NCBI GenBank assembly: GCA_009839745.1
Contig: VXPE01000006.1
Location: forward strand, 1 to 51,080
Direction: 5' to 3'
Length of the DNA: 51,080 nucleotides
From: Candidatus Poribacteria bacterium
GTDB taxonomy: Bacteria; Poribacteria; WGA-4E; WGA-3G
This document shows positions 41,345 to 50,373 of the stretch, in pieces. The position numbers were made by a program, and so were the translations under genes. The notes beneath the pieces were generated by a model, which did not search any database, had not been told where the DNA came from, and worked only from the letters and a program-made list of their open reading frames with translations. Numbering within the stretch: position 1 is the stretch's first letter; the number at the start of each line of letters is the position of its first letter.

Positions 41345-44257
41345 CTATCTTTGAGATAACTCGTTGCGATATTCTTCCCCAAGCGGTCTGTGAAAGATCC
41401 CGTGTTGTTGCGTCGCAATATAAAGCCTATCATTGCTGATAACGAGAGAGAGCACTTTATCAGGCACACTCGGAGAGATTTGCTTCCAGTGTCCACGGGT
41501 ATCCAAGCGATAAAGCCCCGTATCACCTGCACCATAAACCGTGGTGCCGTCCACAGCGAACCTATCGATGGTGATACGCATTCCCGTTCCATCGGTGAGC
41601 ACGCGCCAGGATTCTCCGTTCTCTGAACTTAAAACACCGGTGTCAGTGGCGACGTAAACCGTTGAACCCACAAAGAATATCTCGTTGAAATGCGAAAAGC
41701 GGAGTGGAAGATTCGACGTAATGTCTCTCCAACTGTTTCCTGCATCCTGTGATTGAAACAGATGACCCGCTCGCTTCCCTACGTAGACGGTTTTCCCCGA
41801 AACCGCTAACTTGAATCCTGTATCAAGTTTATCACCAAGATTCTCACTTGTGTCTAATAATCCAGTATTTATCCATTCTGAATCACCGAGTCTCCATCTG
41901 AACAGTTCTCGTTTGTATTCAACGTAGAATGTTCCGTTACCGACTGCAAACCCACCGGCTCTCGCCAAGGTTTCCGGGGCAGATAACATAGACTCGACGG
42001 ATTGGGTTTTGTTATCAAAAACAGGTATTTCAGGCACTGGACTGAGTAGACTGTTAATAGTAGATAAAGTGAGAATACGTAAATTATCTGTCTCAGGGAC
42101 AATTACATAAAAACTCCTGTCTGCGACCGTTAACTTTGAATCAAAAGGAAAGTTGATGCAAGCGTCTTCCTTTCCTATGAGTTCAAATGTGTGTTCATGG
42201 ATGTCAACAGGGACGTTTTCCCACGATTCACCGCTGTTGGTTGATTGAACAACATCCTTGCCAGTATGCACATATAATTTGTTGTCAAACGCTACTAAAT
42301 CTCGTATTCCAGTCCCTACTATCCCATTCATAAATGGGTGCCACGATTCACCACTATCAGTTGTCCGATGAATACCAAATGCATCAACTTTGTAATATAT
42401 ATTCTCGTTTACCGCTACAGCTTGAAAGTTGTTCAATATAAACGGACTTGCGTCAAACCCAAGGTTTATCCAAGTTTGCCCACCATCTCTTGATCGAAAT
42501 AGTTCAAAGTCTTGTATCAAAAGGGATTGCCCTACAGCCAAAATCTTCATGCCTGTTGATGGCTTCAAAAAAGATGATTTACTTATAGGTGTTATCTCTG
42601 TCCATGACTTTCCTAAGTCGTTTGATCGGAAAGCCATACTTCTTAAATTTAAGTCGTTGACATCTACTGTTCGCTCAACATCTTTTAACAGGGCGGAAAG
42701 ATCAGGACCCGTTCCGACATAGAGGTTGTTTTCCATGGCTGCCAAAGAATGAACAGCACCTGATACATCCATCGGCAATTGCCTCCACCCACCTGAATCG
42801 AGATGATAGAGGCCCTCATTGGTGCCAACAAATACCGTGTCCTTGATCGCAGCCACCGCGGAAATGTGTTTGTTTGCCAGTCCATTGTTAAAAGGGTGCC
42901 ACTGTGCCCCGGCATTTGTAGATCGGAAAACACCCTTATCTTGAAGTGCGAGATACATCACAATGTCTACGTGTGGGTTACTGCTCTGTGTCGCATCGGT
43001 TATTATCAGACCAATAGCATCTCCTTTTGGACGGTGTCCAAGCCCTTTCCACGTTTCACCGCTGTCAACCGAAGCAAACAATTCATCACTGGAAACAATA
43101 TAGAGCGTACTATCATACTCTGCCATAGGCATCCGGAACGCTCCAGTCGGCACACTTGTATTAATAAGTGTCCACATAGTTGCGTCCGGTGATAATCTGT
43201 AGATACCTGTTGATGTGGCAGCATAGAGTATCTTTTCGGATGCAGCAAAGATACCAGAAACATGACCCCCTTGTGGTCCCCCTGCCTGCGTCCATTGGGA
43301 GGTAGAGGATCTGAACGAGTTGTTCTGTGTATTCGGTGCTGAGACATTCTCATCAGTCCGCAAACCAGCTCCCATATTCTCGTTTGTGTTAACATTCCTA
43401 CCAGCCTGCGTTCGCACCGCCGGTTTTGAATCCATAGCAAGGGTAATCGGCGTATCAATAATTTCAATCGTAGGTTCGGATAGTGCTTCAAAACTATACG
43501 GCTTTTGAAAACGGAGAAGATATTGATTGCTGATACCCAGCATCAACAGGAATACCAATACTGTCGCTGTTCCAAAAGCCATCCACGGGAGCAAAGGTTT
43601 CCCAGTCGGAGCCGGTGTCGGTGTCATCTCAGCGACTTGCCGCATGATGTTTTGGGTTAAACCCGTGGGTATATAAACACCACCGAGAATTTCCTGAACC
43701 AGGAGATCTTCTTCCTGTTCTAAACGCTTTCTCGCACGCTGAAGTCGACTCGTAACTGTGTGCACGGACACACCCAAAAATTTGCCTATTTCTTTGGACT
43801 TCATTCCACCGAGATAGTAGAGCGTTATCACCGTGCGTTCACTCTCTGGCAGCTTCTCCAGGAGTGTTTTTACAAGATCATGGCGACGCTCCGTCGCGTC
43901 TGCCTCTCGCTGCGCTAATACGTGGTGGTTGTAAGAGGCGTGTTCGATTTCTTCCATTGGGATGGATGCCAATGATTGTATTTTAGATTTGCTCCGTTGA
44001 ATCCAATTAAGGCAGAGGTGGTTTGCGATAACATACAGCCATCCGGCAAACTGACTTGGCTCCTTTAGGGTCGAAAGGTTTTTATACGCGCTTAGAAAGG
44101 TGTCTTGTGTAAGTTCTTCAGCGTAGTGAAAATCGCCAATCTTTCGCCACACGAGGGCGTGAATCCCCTTCTGATACTTTTCAACTAAAGTGTTGAACGC
44201 CGTATCATCACCTTCTAAAATTCTGCTGATTAATTGAACATCATTTTCTTCTTTCAT
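41345..44257 (-). CDS. Membrane-anchored ECF sigma factor with extracytoplasmic BNR propeller
   Basis: 970 residues. Residues 1-90 are sigma region 2 (AFNTLVEKYQKGIHALVW, AEELTQDTFLSAYKNL, FAGWLYVIANHLCLNWI) and 130-182 region 4 (LEKLPESERTVITLYYLGG, SKEIGKFLGVSVHTVTSRLQ). A linker leads to one transmembrane helix (about 224-243, FGTATVLVFLLMLGI). The remaining 700 or so residues carry BNR/sialidase-type repeats (SVDSGETWKGLG, RSRDGGQTWINLG, RTTDSGESWHPF, SQDAGNSWRDI), one or two propellers outside the membrane. Sensor and sigma factor are thus one chain; release by proteolysis, or action at the membrane, would be needed. ECF sigma factors with propeller extensions are known from Planctomycetes. 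It may regulate the surrounding peptide array. Confidence 0.9.
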   Translation of the reverse strand: MKEENDVQLISRILEGDDTAFNTLVEKYQKGIHALVWRKIGDFHYAEELTQDTFLSAYKNLSTLKEPSQFAGWLYVIANHLCLNWIQRSKSKIQSLASIPMEEIEHASYNHHVLAQREADATERRHDLVKTLLEKLPESERTVITLYYLGGMKSKEIGKFLGVSVHTVTSRLQRARKRLEQEEDLLVQEILGGVYIPTGLTQNIMRQVAEMTPTPAPTGKPLLPWMAFGTATVLVFLLMLGISNQYLLRFQKPYSFEALSEPTIEIIDTPITLAMDSKPAVRTQAGRNVNTNENMGAGLRTDENVSAPNTQNNSFRSSTSQWTQAGGPQGGHVSGIFAASEKILYAATSTGIYRLSPDATMWTLINTSVPTGAFRMPMAEYDSTLYIVSSDELFASVDSGETWKGLGHRPKGDAIGLIITDATQSSNPHVDIVMYLALQDKGVFRSTNAGAQWHPFNNGLANKHISAVAAIKDTVFVGTNEGLYHLDSGGWRQLPMDVSGAVHSLAAMENNLYVGTGPDLSALLKDVERTVDVNDLNLRSMAFRSNDLGKSWTEITPISKSSFLKPSTGMKILAVGQSLLIQDFELFRSRDGGQTWINLGFDASPFILNNFQAVAVNENIYYKVDAFGIHRTTDSGESWHPFMNGIVGTGIRDLVAFDNKLYVHTGKDVVQSTNSGESWENVPVDIHEHTFELIGKEDACINFPFDSKLTVADRSFYVIVPETDNLRILTLSTINSLLSPVPEIPVFDNKTQSVESMLSAPETLARAGGFAVGNGTFYVEYKRELFRWRLGDSEWINTGLLDTSENLGDKLDTGFKLAVSGKTVYVGKRAGHLFQSQDAGNSWRDITSNLPLRFSHFNEIFFVGSTVYVATDTGVLSSENGESWRVLTDGTGMRITIDRFAVDGTTVYGAGDTGLYRLDTRGHWKQISPSVPDKVLSLVISNDRLYIATQQHGIFHRPLGEEYRNELSQR

Positions 44258-44449
44258 AAAATTATCCTAACAAAACGTGCGTTTGATAAAATATCTTGAA
44301 TCTTGTAGGGAATCAACGATTCAGGGAAGGGTAAAATTTACCTTATAAATAGAGCTGTCTAGGGATTCACGACTCTACCTGGGGAATACTCAAACAAAAA
44401 TACCAACGAAAACTATAGTCATTATATACATTTTATCAGTTTTGTCATA

Positions 44450-45229
44450 TTAAAGACACAATTTTAATCTAATACCATCAGACTCCCATCGGCACCTCGT
44501 TTCCCGTTTTCCGCCGATACTTTCAAGTTCCTCACTAATTTTCATCGTTAATTCCCGATTTTCCGGTCTCAATGGATCGGGACGTTTTGCCGGAATTTGG
44601 GAGAACGTTCCATCGGGTTCAGTGAATAACCGCTCACAGATCTGAATCGGTGTCCCCGCTAATAGGCGTTCGACGATCTGACCGGCAAGTCCACTATTCG
44701 CATTGATGACAATCCGTTTTCTGGACAACCGCTGCAAATCTACAAAAGAACGAAGGTGCGTGAGGTATGCCTCCAGAAACTGTGCGGACTGGAGGGACCC
44801 ACGATAGGGCATCTTTCGCTTCTCAAATAGAATTTCACTCTCAATGGCATCGCGGAGATCGTAGAGACCAGTGTCTGATGAAATTGGGGTCGCATGCTGA
44901 CCGACCAGTTTCATACCGTTATATACAGCAGGATTGTGAGATGCCGAAATGATAATCCCTCCGTTTGTCTGGTAGTGTGCCACTGCGAAATAAAGCATAT
45001 CGGTCGAAATTCGACCCAGATTGAGGATATCAACGCCTGAATCTATGAGTCCTTCTACCACCTTCTGCCACAGTTGCGGGGAACTCTCGCGAACATCGTA
45101 ACCTACAGCGACGGTTTCCGGTCGAAAATGAACCGCAAAGGCGCGTGCAATTCGATAAAAGTCGTTCGGCGCAAAGTCCACGCCGAAAATGCCCCGGATA
45201 TCATACGCCCGGAAAATATCACGGTTCAT
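44450..45229 (-). pseudogene. Phosphomannomutase/phosphoglucomutase, truncated
   Basis: 259 residues matching the N-terminal half of ManB/AlgC-type mutases: FRAYDIRGIFGVDFAPNDFY, VAVGYDVRESSPQLWQ, the catalytic phosphoserine loop IISASHNPAVYNGMKL, and domain 2 with VINANSGLAGQIVERLL. Full-length enzymes have about 450 residues. Domain 2 breaks off after RPENRELTMKISEELES, and the metal loop DxDxDR is missing, so no activity is expected. The last 25 codons are unrelated. Its ATG overlaps the TGA of a nucleotidyltransferase remnant (ATGA), as in an old sugar-nucleotide operon. Both genes are now cut next to the peptide array. Confidence 0.8.
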
Positions 45230-45312
45230 TGGAAAACTCCGTTCTGAAAATGCTGTCGTGCATAGGCGAGCCGCTCCGGAGCCCCAAGGTCAATCCAATT
45301 TACATGTTCCAT
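45226..45312 (-). pseudogene. Nucleotidyltransferase C-terminal remnant
   Basis: 28 codons. The stretch WIDLGAPERLAYARQHFQNG matches the C-terminus of sugar-nucleotide transferases of the mannose-1-phosphate guanylyltransferase type (W-x-D-[IL]-G-x-P-E-R). A stop lies in frame just before its first Met, so the rest of the gene is gone. The overlap with the mutase start fits a former GDP-mannose-type operon. Confidence 0.6.
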
Positions 45313-45329
45313 ATGCTATGAGTAAGTAA

Positions 45330-45360
45330 TCTGTCCCATTCTTTTCCAGAATAGGACAGA
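45330..45360 (-). terminator. Hairpin after peptide gene 4
   Basis: TCTGTCC-c-ATTCT pairs with AGAAT-a-GGACAGA (12 bp, one mismatch) around a 5-base loop, 25 bases beyond the peptide 4 stop. Confidence 0.6.
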
Positions 45361-45385
45361 CAAAATCAACAAATACCTTTTCTAA

Positions 45386-45643
45386 TTAGCCACAAGTAGA
45401 ATGCCATACCAAGGTGCCTCCACCGGCATCTTTCAAAAAGAAATGGCAAAGTTCACCCTCGGCCTGGTTGCAATCCGCATGACTCCAGCATTCAAAACCA
45501 GCATCGGCGTGCGGAGTGAGAATCATTTGTGCTAATAACAAGCTGCTACTTACTATGCTCAAGGTCAGTGGCGACTTGATACCCACTTTACCATTCTCAG
45601 ATTGTAGAAAAGTGTGAATTTTATCACGTAGGTTTTTCTTCAT
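45386..45643 (-). CDS. Cys-rich peptide precursor 4 (RiPP-like)
   Basis: 85 residues. The leader is MKKNLRDKIHTFLQSENGKV then GIKSPLTLSIVSSSLLLAQM and a PHADA processing-like site. It has SENG where the others have SEEG. The core begins GFECWSHADCNQAEGELCHF and continues to HSTCG, with Cys at 52, 58, 66 and 84 and a Gly-rich segment (DAGGGT). It lies 92 bases after the PqqD-GT pair, in the same direction, the closest peptide downstream of these putative modifying proteins. AAAGGAGGTG gives a strong start. Ser, Thr and Cys in the core would be possible glycosylation sites; this is inference. Confidence 0.8.
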   Translation of the reverse strand: MKKNLRDKIHTFLQSENGKVGIKSPLTLSIVSSSLLLAQMILTPHADAGFECWSHADCNQAEGELCHFFLKDAGGGTLVWHSTCG

Positions 45644-45720
45644 TCGAGTTCACCTCCTTTCTCTTATCGATAATACTTATCAGGATTTTCATTTCCAGAA
45701 TAAACAACTTCCATAACGGT
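45644..45720 (-). ncRNA. Conserved 5' leader, second type
   Basis: It matches the leader of peptide 2: a TTTATT-ctgga-AATGAA hairpin (one pair changed to U-G), CCTGATAAG, ATCGATAAGAGAAAGGAGGT. It lies between the pseudo-glycosyltransferase stop and the peptide 4 start. Confidence 0.4.
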
Positions 45721-45735
45721 GAATGACCATCCAAA

Positions 45736-47400
45736 CTATAGCACCCAACCGGAAAGTTTTTCTAAAATGTGATATGCCCTCTCTTTGTCCCCATCGCATA
45801 TTTCGGTTAGAAGCGTCTCAGCCTGCAGGCGTGAATGAGAGTTGAGTAGCTCTTTAGCAAGTCCGACCTCAATACTTTCTGCGGAATGGTGTGGATGCTG
45901 AAGTGCTTGAGATCGCACACTTCCATGGTTGCTATCATAATGATAGCAGAACAGATTGGGGAGAGAACTGTAAGTGGACATCGCCTGCGTCTCGAGTTGC
46001 TGCTGCGTTAATGAGTGAACAAGATTAGCAAATTGCGTTGAAATGGCATCAGCAGAAAAACTTTCCGCCAATTTCCGTCCATCCTTAGAAAGCCGATCCA
46101 TTTCTGAAGGGTCTGCCAATAATTGATTTAAGTTCTCAAGAACGTGTTTCAAGTATTCGCTGTCCGTGATTCCTCTTTTTGAATCTATAAAGGCACAGGC
46201 GTTCCCAAACTCGGGTATAGCAGCACTCGTCCCTATGAGTGTGGGGACTCCGCAAGCCAAACTCTGAGACAGTAGTGAACTCGAACTTTGTAAACTCGCA
46301 TGAAAAAAGCAGATATCCATGGCGTTGAATAGCATCGGGAGCAAATGTGGATCTGTCCCGAATTGTTCGGTTTCTGTATAAAAAACAAGATTACTGGGTA
46401 GATTATTTACATACACATCTGGTAATTTAGGTGCGAACACAACAAAGAAAAGCTCTGGACACAACTGAGCGATGAATTTCCCAACACGATAATTGACTTC
46501 AAACGCTTCTCCAGCGATGATGCCAACAACAGGTTTTTGGAAAACCTCTTGCGTGTCAAAAATGGCACTTATACATCGTTTTCCTATCGTCTTTTCCTGA
46601 TATGCCTGAAACCTTTCCAAATCAACCGGATCAGGGATAACACGAAAATCAATATCAGATGACAATATTTCTTGAAACCGATGTATCACCCAAGGGGCAT
46701 CAACTACGATGGCATCAAAGGGACGCTTCGCTCCGTATACAGCCAAAACGAAATTTATAAAGGCATCTTCATCTCTAACCCCACTATTGGCACGCACAAT
46801 AGTCGGAACGTTATTCCAAGAAAAGAAAGGTATAACTTCGTTCGCCTCTATAGATAAAACCCCAAAATCGACAGGAACGAACGCTATTGTTACATCATAG
46901 GTGGCGTTTATATAATAGGTTCGCGCGCGTTTAAGATCCGTTTCTATTGCCATAAAGTGAAAAACTTCATCATCGCGATAGGATTCATCCCATTGATCCT
47001 TCGGAATTCCGACGGTAACCTCCATATTCTGTGAAAGGGATTCTAAAAGCAGATAGGTACTTCCATCCTTGGACTGTGAAGCCGGTCCCTGATTTAGGAA
47101 CGTCACGAGGCGTGATTTTTGGTCCTCATCCGGGACGCGACGCGCTATGTTTGACACAAGTAGATTTGATTCCGAAAAATATTTTAGGCACTCAAATGCT
47201 TCAAATATTTCTGCCTCAGTGTGTTGTGCTTTTAGGTGGCTGATGATTTCTTTCCGGCTCCTTGAATCGCACAATTCCAACACGTTCCAGACAACGAGAT
47301 CAACACATACCAGTTCATTTCGATCTAAGTCAACGACGTAGTTCCGATCGTCAACCTGAAACTTCTCTATTTCATGAAGTGTTACAGGAAAATCTATCAT
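45736..47400 (-). CDS. PqqD-like domain fused to degenerate GT-B glycosyltransferase
   Basis: 554 residues from ATG 47400 (GAAAGG upstream). Residues 5-84 form a PqqD-like winged-helix domain, the RiPP recognition element fold: FQVDDRNYVVDLDRNELVCV, then VVWNVLELCDSRSRKEIISH and FECLKYFSESNLL. A GT-B body of about 400 residues follows, clearly related to the neighbouring enzyme. The donor-site EX7E motif reads Q371-SSSSLLS-Q379 followed by LACGVP, and the GRFQPEKG phosphate-binding loop is lost (GIIAGEAF). It is therefore probably a non-catalytic partner or binding subunit. The last 75 residues match the helical C-terminal domain of its neighbour. Located 23 bases from the upstream GT gene. 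Confidence 0.82.
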   Translation of the reverse strand: MIDFPVTLHEIEKFQVDDRNYVVDLDRNELVCVDLVVWNVLELCDSRSRKEIISHLKAQHTEAEIFEAFECLKYFSESNLLVSNIARRVPDEDQKSRLVTFLNQGPASQSKDGSTYLLLESLSQNMEVTVGIPKDQWDESYRDDEVFHFMAIETDLKRARTYYINATYDVTIAFVPVDFGVLSIEANEVIPFFSWNNVPTIVRANSGVRDEDAFINFVLAVYGAKRPFDAIVVDAPWVIHRFQEILSSDIDFRVIPDPVDLERFQAYQEKTIGKRCISAIFDTQEVFQKPVVGIIAGEAFEVNYRVGKFIAQLCPELFFVVFAPKLPDVYVNNLPSNLVFYTETEQFGTDPHLLPMLFNAMDICFFHASLQSSSSLLSQSLACGVPTLIGTSAAIPEFGNACAFIDSKRGITDSEYLKHVLENLNQLLADPSEMDRLSKDGRKLAESFSADAISTQFANLVHSLTQQQLETQAMSTYSSLPNLFCYHYDSNHGSVRSQALQHPHHSAESIEVGLAKELLNSHSRLQAETLLTEICDGDKERAYHILEKLSGWVL

Positions 47401-47423
47401 AAGTATCAACCTTTCATCAACGT

Positions 47424-49142
47424 CTATAAAGATGTTGCTTGCGTAAATCCATTGACACGATTGAGAATATCAGCGACCGAGTGTCTGTCTTTCACGATGT
47501 GCATAAGGACCACCTCCACTTCATGAACCGTATGACGCTCCAGTAACGTTAAAGCCAATGCCGCCTTCCAATCTTGATGATAACTGCTGTGCATCAGTGG
47601 TTCCTGGTTATGTTGCTCAGTGACGTTTGTCAAAATGGATTGGCACTGCAACTGGTCGTCTAAGAAACCGTAGGAAGGCACAAACGAAGTTTTGAAACGC
47701 GTTCGTGAAGAAAACTGCTTTTTTCTTTTTAGGCTTTCGTAGAGCAGGACGAGTTTCTTTGCAGTTGTGTCCCATTTAAATTCCAATGACCGCTCGCGAG
47801 CCTGTTTACTGAGTTCCATTCGATGGACATCGTCATTCAAAAGTTCCTGAATCGCTTTTGAAAGCACTTCGGGTTCAACATACCCGGCGAAACTGCCAAT
47901 GTCCTGATTGAAAGTCTGACATGCCACAACACGACCCGCGTCTCCGACAACTTCTGGCAAACCCGCGAAGTTTGTTACGACGGGTGGCACGCCACACGCC
48001 ATCGTTTCGAGAACAGCATTGCCAAATGCCTCCTCTCCAACGATAGAAGGGAAGCAATGGACATCGAAAGTATTTAAATACAATGGGAGCATCTCTCTCG
48101 GCGGCTGCTCACCGATATAGATTAAATTCGGCGGTAACTTCTGGAGCTGATACGCATGTAAAGTCGGGGCAACCACAAAAAACAGGACCTCAGGAAGCAT
48201 TTTGGCTATTTTGATAAAGATGCCCGCGCCTTTCTCAGGTTGGAAACGTCCAAAAAAACCGACGATCTTCTGATTTCTTATCTCTGGTCGATTGAGCATC
48301 TCTGCCACTTGAGAGCGAGCCTGTGCTTTATCCATCGGACGGAAAAGGTCCGAATCAACACCGTTGGGAATGACATGAAAACAGTCGGTGTCAAGAACAT
48401 GTTGTGCATAGAAATCTTTGATAGAGCGAGTTGGCGTTATGAAAGCGTCATGTTCGTTCATCGCAGCATAAGTCCATAGGATAGAATTAATCATTGACCC
48501 GTTGTGTCCACGGGGTGAGCCAAGCCGGCTTATCACGGGAACTCCTGATGAAAACAGATGCAGTGGCATCTGTTCCACCATGTCCAACGGGATCATCGGT
48601 ATGAAAATCCCATCAATCTGGTTTTGCTGAAGTTGAAATAAAAAGTTGTGTCTTGAGGTGCCTCCCGAAAGGGTGTAAACCCCGTCTGAAATGACCTCCG
48701 ATTTTGCGGCATGAAAAAAAAGATCCGCATATCTCGACAACGCGCTCAGAATTTCTTTAGAGGCGAGACGGTATCCACTCCTAACGTATGTTTTATCTGA
48801 GGTCCATGTTTCAATAGGGCCTGCCACGAAGATTCTGAGACGATTTTTCTTTTCGAGCGTTTCTTGACCTGTGTTTCCAAAAAGAAGCCCCATTTCCTCA
48901 AAGTTATGTAGTTGCTCAAAGGCTTGATAAATCCGTTCCGGTTCATACTTTTCAGATAGAGCTTCAAGAATCTCACCGGGTGTTGATTCCGGACACAGCT
49001 GCAATATCTCCCAAATAAGATCGTCAGCTTCTAATACTTGTCCTACGTCTAAATCAACGATGAAAAGCCGATCTTGACGCGTAAACGGATGCAAACGATG
49101 CGTCGGTTTTGGAGATTGAAATGAGTGTTGTGTTGAAGTCAT
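47424..49142 (-). CDS. PqqD-like domain fused to GT4 glycosyltransferase, active-type
   Basis: 572 residues. Residues 18-90 are PqqD-like: DRLFIVDLDVGQVLEADDLI, IWEILQLCPESTPGEILEAL, then YQAFEQLHNFEEMGLL. This is the fold that binds RiPP leader peptides. The GT-B body has GFFGRFQPEKG (Arg299, Lys304) and E371-AFGNAVL-E379 with ACGVPPV, so the GT4 donor site is intact. A C-terminal helical domain of about 60 residues (WKAALALTLLERHTVHEVEV) follows. It lies between TolB-like gene 4 and the degenerate paralogue, with peptides 5 and 4 at the two sides. I infer that the RRE binds the conserved leaders and the GT domain glycosylates the cores. Confidence 0.85.
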   Translation of the reverse strand: MTSTQHSFQSPKPTHRLHPFTRQDRLFIVDLDVGQVLEADDLIWEILQLCPESTPGEILEALSEKYEPERIYQAFEQLHNFEEMGLLFGNTGQETLEKKNRLRIFVAGPIETWTSDKTYVRSGYRLASKEILSALSRYADLFFHAAKSEVISDGVYTLSGGTSRHNFLFQLQQNQIDGIFIPMIPLDMVEQMPLHLFSSGVPVISRLGSPRGHNGSMINSILWTYAAMNEHDAFITPTRSIKDFYAQHVLDTDCFHVIPNGVDSDLFRPMDKAQARSQVAEMLNRPEIRNQKIVGFFGRFQPEKGAGIFIKIAKMLPEVLFFVVAPTLHAYQLQKLPPNLIYIGEQPPREMLPLYLNTFDVHCFPSIVGEEAFGNAVLETMACGVPPVVTNFAGLPEVVGDAGRVVACQTFNQDIGSFAGYVEPEVLSKAIQELLNDDVHRMELSKQARERSLEFKWDTTAKKLVLLYESLKRKKQFSSRTRFKTSFVPSYGFLDDQLQCQSILTNVTEQHNQEPLMHSSYHQDWKAALALTLLERHTVHEVEVVLMHIVKDRHSVADILNRVNGFTQATSL

Positions 49143-49164
49143 AATGTGTCATCCACATAAATTT

Positions 49165-50289
49165 TTAATCTGCTGCCTGTTTAAGTTTACCCCAAAGCAT
49201 TGTCTGTTTTTCTCCACTCGGTGATACTAAGTGAAATCCCTCCGGCACCCATACAGGAGATAGATAGAATCTCGCACCCTTTACAAGCGGCGTTCCAACG
49301 CCATTAGTATCTCTGACGTTTATGATATGAATGTCAGCAGAAGGTTCCCACCGCTTTCCGACATCTGAGATACTATACGCAATCCAGTCGCCATTCGGAG
49401 ACCAAGCAGGACGAGAAATTTGTGGGACCGGTGCCCGTTTCTCCCCTACCGGTGGCACTTGCGTCAATTTTCGGAGGTCTTCTGCATCTATATCAAGGAT
49501 TGAAAGGGTGAGAGGAACCCGTGGTGTAGTCTTTTCCAAGAGAGGTCGCGGGACACCGTCTACTGGCCCAAGGGCAAAGAACTGAAGTTCCCATGTTCCA
49601 AAGGCAATCTGTTTGCCGTCAGGAGACCACGTGAATCCTGCAGTCCACGCTATAGGGACAAGACCCCTCAACCTTGGAGGTATCAGAAGCTTCAATCCTC
49701 TCCCCTCGGAAGTCATTATGTAGAGATCGAACCTCTGATCGAGTTGAGAAAAGAAAACGATCCATCTACCATCGGGGGACCAGGCAGGACTCCCGTTTTT
49801 ACCGATTTTCGTCAATCGTCTTATCTTTTCACCGGTGGCATCCATTTTGTAAATATCCGAACTCCCTCCACGATCAGAGACAAAAGCAATCCACCTGCCA
49901 TCAGGAGACCACGTAGGACGTGAGTCGATGCCGGGGTCGTGTGTCAACCGCTGATGTTCCCTCGTCTTGGTATCCATAATATAAATCTCAGGATTTCCAT
50001 CTCGGTTGGAGACATACCCTAAAAACCTGCCATCCGGCGACCATGTGGGGTCAAAGTCATCGGCTGGGTGGTCTGTCAAGTTGCCAAGGTACTTACCATT
50101 GGTGTCCATGATATGGATGTCAAAGTTATCTGTTTGGTTAGAAACATAGGCTATCAACTCGGCCCCAGCAGCGTCTTCCCAACCGTCTATGAGTAGCAGT
50201 CCGACGCTTATGAATAGGGTGGTTCCTAAGACTGACAGCAGCCTACTTTTTATAGAAAAGGGGAATCCCTTCACCTTTGTCCATCTCAT
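49165..50289 (-). CDS. Secreted TolB-like beta-propeller protein 4, divergent
   Basis: A 374-residue exported protein from ATG 50289 (AAGGAGGGC upstream). Long signal sequence with hydrophobic VLGTTLFISVGLLLI. The repeats are the most regular of the set: PTWSPDGRFLGYVSNRDGNP, PTWSPDGRWIAFVSDRGGSS, PAWSPDGRWIVFFSQ, FTWSPDGKQIAFGT, PAWSPNGDWIAYSI. The tail is shorter and altered, FHLVSPSGEKQTMLWGKLKQ plus AAD, but keeps VSP and LWGKLK. It lies between peptide 5 and the PqqD-GT gene (22-base gap), so it is probably co-transcribed with the modification genes. Its closest resemblance is to periplasmic TolB-type proteins generally. Confidence 0.87.
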   Translation of the reverse strand: MRWTKVKGFPFSIKSRLLSVLGTTLFISVGLLLIDGWEDAAGAELIAYVSNQTDNFDIHIMDTNGKYLGNLTDHPADDFDPTWSPDGRFLGYVSNRDGNPEIYIMDTKTREHQRLTHDPGIDSRPTWSPDGRWIAFVSDRGGSSDIYKMDATGEKIRRLTKIGKNGSPAWSPDGRWIVFFSQLDQRFDLYIMTSEGRGLKLLIPPRLRGLVPIAWTAGFTWSPDGKQIAFGTWELQFFALGPVDGVPRPLLEKTTPRVPLTLSILDIDAEDLRKLTQVPPVGEKRAPVPQISRPAWSPNGDWIAYSISDVGKRWEPSADIHIINVRDTNGVGTPLVKGARFYLSPVWVPEGFHLVSPSGEKQTMLWGKLKQAAD

Positions 50290-50319
50290 GATGCCCTCCT
50301 TAGTAAAATTATTGAAAAG

Positions 50320-50353
50320 GTCGGTTCCACTGATAAAAAACAGCGGAACCGAC
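50320..50353 (-). terminator. Hairpin after peptide gene 5
   Basis: GTCGGTTCC pairs with GGAACCGAC around a 16-base loop, about 20 bases beyond the peptide 5 stop and before TolB-like gene 4. Confidence 0.6.
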
Positions 50354-50373
50354 GAAATGCGAAATTCGTGCCT

